Below, piece by piece: positions 60,601-64,000 of a stretch of DNA of 64,000 nucleotides. The DNA comes from Echeneis naucrates (Eukaryota > Chordata > Actinopteri > Carangiformes > Echeneidae): positions 14,947,001 to 15,011,000 of the forward strand of contig NC_042526.1 in assembly GCF_900963305.1 (NCBI RefSeq), given 5' to 3'. The notes beneath the pieces are model-generated. The model was not told the DNA's origin. It saw only the letters and a program-made list of their open reading frames with translations, and did no database searches. Numbering within the stretch: position 1 is the stretch's first letter; every line of letters begins with the position of its first letter. The position numbers and the translations under genes were made by a program.

Positions 60601-60748
60601 GACTCACATGTTTGGACGTCAGCTCGGTGATTCCTCTGATGAGGTTTCCTAGTTTGGAGGTGGAGGACAGTTTTGCAGATCCCGGCTGAGGGTCTAAGGA
60701 CAGCAGGCTGGGCAGCGCTGTCAGGGTTTTCTCCACAACATCGCTCAT
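51685..60748 (-). CDS. ap4e1: AP-4 complex subunit epsilon-1
   Basis: Twenty-one coding exons (low-high): 60608-60748, 59553-59624, 59309-59432, 59057-59130, 58855-58976, 58592-58751, 58284-58450, 57997-58070, 57785-57907, 57589-57698, 57365-57504, 57098-57210, 56864-56982, 55948-56250, 54947-55058, 54705-54843, 54366-54612, 53600-54127, 53321-53511, 53080-53240, 51685-51845; 1126 residues (human 1137). AP-4 sorts cargo such as ATG9A out of the trans-Golgi; epsilon is a large subunit. The start MSDVVEKTLTALPSLL matches human. The helical-repeat trunk (HPKEIIRRKAVLALYKF, FVTILKQVVGGKLPMDFNYH, ITNAQNV, VFSVGGDMMQPDIPNSFL) is strongly conserved; the hinge (SFLDGFVSEAL, VWGREGYLPQ) is Ser/Pro-rich; the ear ends MHCRVHAGTLAVWLRS. 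The junction between the 57365 and 57098 exons needs an AT-AC intron. Earlier introns contain LINE and other repeats. Confidence 0.96.
52230..52350. repeat. Degenerate GACCAGA-type repeat
   Basis: Words such as ACCAGACCAGACTGG, CTAGACCAGAG, ACAGACCAGACGAG and CTAGACCAGACCAGAG recur irregularly over about 120 bases. Confidence 0.5.
52711..52804. mobile_element. Possible end of a non-autonomous hAT-like element
   Basis: AATCGATTTTGAGAC and ATTGATTTTTTTGCACACCCCTAG resemble the AT-rich subterminal region and CTAGGGGTGTGC-type terminus of small hAT-like elements in fish. The other end and the target duplication were not found, so this is a weak call. Confidence 0.25.
55661..55925. mobile_element. 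Dispersed teleost repeat fragment
   Basis: AATCAAATTTATAGATATAG, GGAAAAACTTCCTTTAG and GGATAACCAGGATCAGGG correspond to the conserved core of a very common fish repeat (normally ...TTTATATAG...GGAAAAACTCCC...AACCAGGCTCAGG). The class, probably a LINE 3' end, is from memory. It ends about 20 bases from the donor of the 55948-56250 exon of ap4e1. Confidence 0.45.
57211..57364 (-). other. Probable U12-type AT-AC intron of ap4e1
   Basis: On the minus strand the upstream exon ends GCAGAGAA and the intron starts ATATCCTTC, the U12 donor consensus. The intron ends TTTTCCTTATAAAGATAATAC, with a TTCCTT branch-site word about 13 bases before the terminal AC. Joining there gives AELAEKYAPDNEWF, matching human AELAEKYAPDNAWF. 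No GT-AG choice keeps both the frame and the conserved YAPDN. Confidence 0.8.
58091..58170 (-). mobile_element. L2-like LINE 3' tail at an ap4e1 splice acceptor
   Basis: On the minus strand: CAGCCCCGCGACCCAGAAAT, GGATAAAGCGGTTGAAGATG, then an AATG repeat tail. This is the extreme 3' end of the same LINE family as at 16781-17020. Its tail ends about 20 bases before the exon at 58070, so it provides the branch-point region of that intron. Confidence 0.65.
59625..60607 (-). other. First intron of ap4e1
   Basis: About 1 kb, AT-rich, no exon or repeat recognised. Confidence 0.6.
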
Positions 60749-60960
60749 TTTGGTGGCAAAAAGGGGAGTTAGGGGCCGATTTGTTCCTTCAGACACAAAC
60801 TGAGCAGATCAGCGGTCCATCCCAGTCACACTCCCTCACACACGGACGCTGAAAGGAGCCTGTTCAGCCTTTAAAAGGATCATAAGAGGCGAATTACCAG
60901 GCTGAGAGTCGGCCATTGTTTTGATTCGGCAGCCCAGCTCGTTGACGACGTCACTTCCTC
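60749..60960 (-). promoter_or_regulatory. Promoter region of ap4e1
   Basis: Just before the start codon (minus strand) the sequence becomes CG-richer. It includes a CRE-like word (CGACGTCAC, 60947-60954) overlapping an ETS-type ACTTCCTC, and GGCCATTG (YY1-like) at 60911-60918. No TATA box is seen. This looks like a housekeeping promoter; the motifs are short and only suggestive. Confidence 0.4.
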
Positions 60961-61667
60961 TTGAATTTGGAAAACTTTATTAGAAACGGCAAACAAAAAC
61001 AGCGTCGGTGCGGTGATGATGTCAGTTTGGATGTGATGAAGAACAACACTGAAATACACAGCTCTGATATTCAAAATTTATTTGTCATTTATAGTGTTTG
61101 TAATATTTTTTGATAATCAGTCCCTCGTATAACTGTACACTACTGTAAACTACAATAAAATAAAATGAAAAATAAAAGTAAATATGAAATTACAGCAATT
61201 GGACAACTGCATGAAAGGATTACATTATTAGAAATAAAACATATGTTTCATATACGCGTGTGTGTATGAAAGTATTTAGGTCAGGGTGTCTGCAGCGATT
61301 GAACTGTGCACATCAAACAGTGAACCGTTTCCTTACAGCTGGAAACAAACTGAAATGAGAGGTAGACCATACTTTAGGAACCAAAAGTAAACATCATATA
61401 TTGTAGGTTTACCTTTAAATGTGCTTTTTTTTTTACAATAGAATAATATTGGCAGGTGATCTGATATCGAGAATGGAGACAATGATGGATTAAAAATACA
61501 TAGTTCACAAATTACAAATTTGTATTTTTGCCAATGCTCATTCATATGCGATATTTTTAATTTATGGACACGAAATAATAATCATTAATTTCTAGACGTC
61601 ATTCTACTACAATCCATACATTTCCAGAAATATGTATTTCCACATACCCCATCCCCATCTCCACCTG

Positions 61668-61700
<33 letters not shown>

Positions 61701-62310
61701 CAATAACTGAGTGAAGCTGAGGCTTTCATATAAATCTCATTTCTTCTTGTGCAGATGCATTTTGCTTCCATGTGTCCTATTTTCATCCAGAAATCCTTTA
61801 AGCAATTATTAAAAAAAAACAAAAACATAAACAAATAAATAACAATTTCCTTTATGTGGGCACATACAATACATCACTTTAATGTGTCACTTCTATCCTA
61901 GCCTGACAATAGCCACTACCAATTATATTTTCTGCAATATATATTTTATGCCATAAGTCGAATCATAACTACTTATGTGCAATTTTTCATTCAATTATAC
62001 TATAATATAAGCATACCATTTGGTTTACTTACAGTTTGAAATATGTAAATCTACCCTGGCCATGAGACTGGAGTACATACAATGCTATTTTTATGCTCTG
62101 TGTACAACCAAAACTGAGTCTCTATCTCTGTGATTGTATTCTAGCGAACAGAAACAACAGTGTGTTGTCGGCAGGTCTGTCTACCATTTAATTCTGCGTC
62201 TTCATCTTTAAGCCCAGATCTGGAGATAAGAAAACAGCAACCATTACAGGATATCATACCAAAAAAAAAAAAAAAAAAAAGACATTTCAGACTGCAAAGT
62301 TGTCAGGATA
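60961..62310. other. ap4e1-gnb5 intergenic region and gnb5 3' UTR
   Basis: No gene is seen. The part next to 62310 should be gnb5 3' UTR; a minus-strand AATAAA (TTTATT at about 61079) is one candidate end. Microsatellites occur at 61668-61700. Confidence 0.45.
61668..61700. repeat. Compound (CT)n(AT)n microsatellite
   Basis: Seven or so CT units run directly into about nine AT units. Confidence 0.9.

Positions 62311-64000
<1,690 letters not shown>

Overview
The window is vertebrate and almost certainly teleost nuclear DNA: split genes with GT-AG introns, AT-rich intergenic sequence, poly-A/T runs and short microsatellites, fish-type interspersed repeats, and gene products closest to teleost and human orthologues. 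Seven protein-coding genes can be read with exon-level support: spi1 (PU.1, +, 1059-3678), prc1 (+, 5224-9827), ubap1l (-, 12605-10429), clpx (-, 22979-14741), gldn (gliomedin, -, 44546-25755), cyp19a1b (brain-type aromatase, +, 47255-49760), ap4e1 (-, 60748-51685), and, running off the right edge, gnb5 (-, 64000-62311). That is seven complete genes plus one partial gene. For the complete genes other than gldn the exon phases close into single frames of 260, 604, 390, 624, 504 and 1126 residues, near the lengths I recall for the human orthologues.

Layout: 1-1058 unassigned; spi1 and prc1 head the same way; prc1 and ubap1l end tail-to-tail with poly-A signals about 70 bases apart; ubap1l and clpx are both on the minus strand; clpx has a CG-rich 5' flank up to about 23.9 kb; gldn fills 25.7-44.5 kb; gldn and cyp19a1b are divergent around a 1.3 kb region that carries an oestrogen-response-like element and a TATA box; cyp19a1b and ap4e1 end tail-to-tail with poly-A signals about 45 bases apart; gnb5 follows. 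UBAP1L-CLPX and GLDN-CYP19A1-AP4E1-GNB5 are also near each other on human chromosome 15q21-q22, so the window is a partly conserved syntenic block with PRC1 and SPI1 brought in from elsewhere.

The remarkable feature is inside gldn. Between the collagen-like exons and the olfactomedin-domain exons lies a tandem array at 27.1-40.0 kb of about 12.5 copies of a 1029-1031 bp unit. Every unit carries five small exons on the minus strand (30, 31, 24, 31 and 19 codons), all of the same phase (1-1), all with splice sites that look intact. If all are spliced in, they add about 1700 residues of Cys-free, Thr/Ser/Pro-rich linker and give a predicted gliomedin of about 2350 residues, against about 550 in human. 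The array also has 2-unit and 3-unit higher-order repeats, so it has grown recently and in blocks.

Smaller points of interest are a probable AT-AC minor-spliceosome intron in ap4e1, a GC-AG intron of 81 bp in cyp19a1b, an altered C-terminus in gnb5, a LINE tail sitting at an ap4e1 splice acceptor, a 42-nt cassette exon in clpx, and a hAT transposase BED-finger remnant in a clpx intron.
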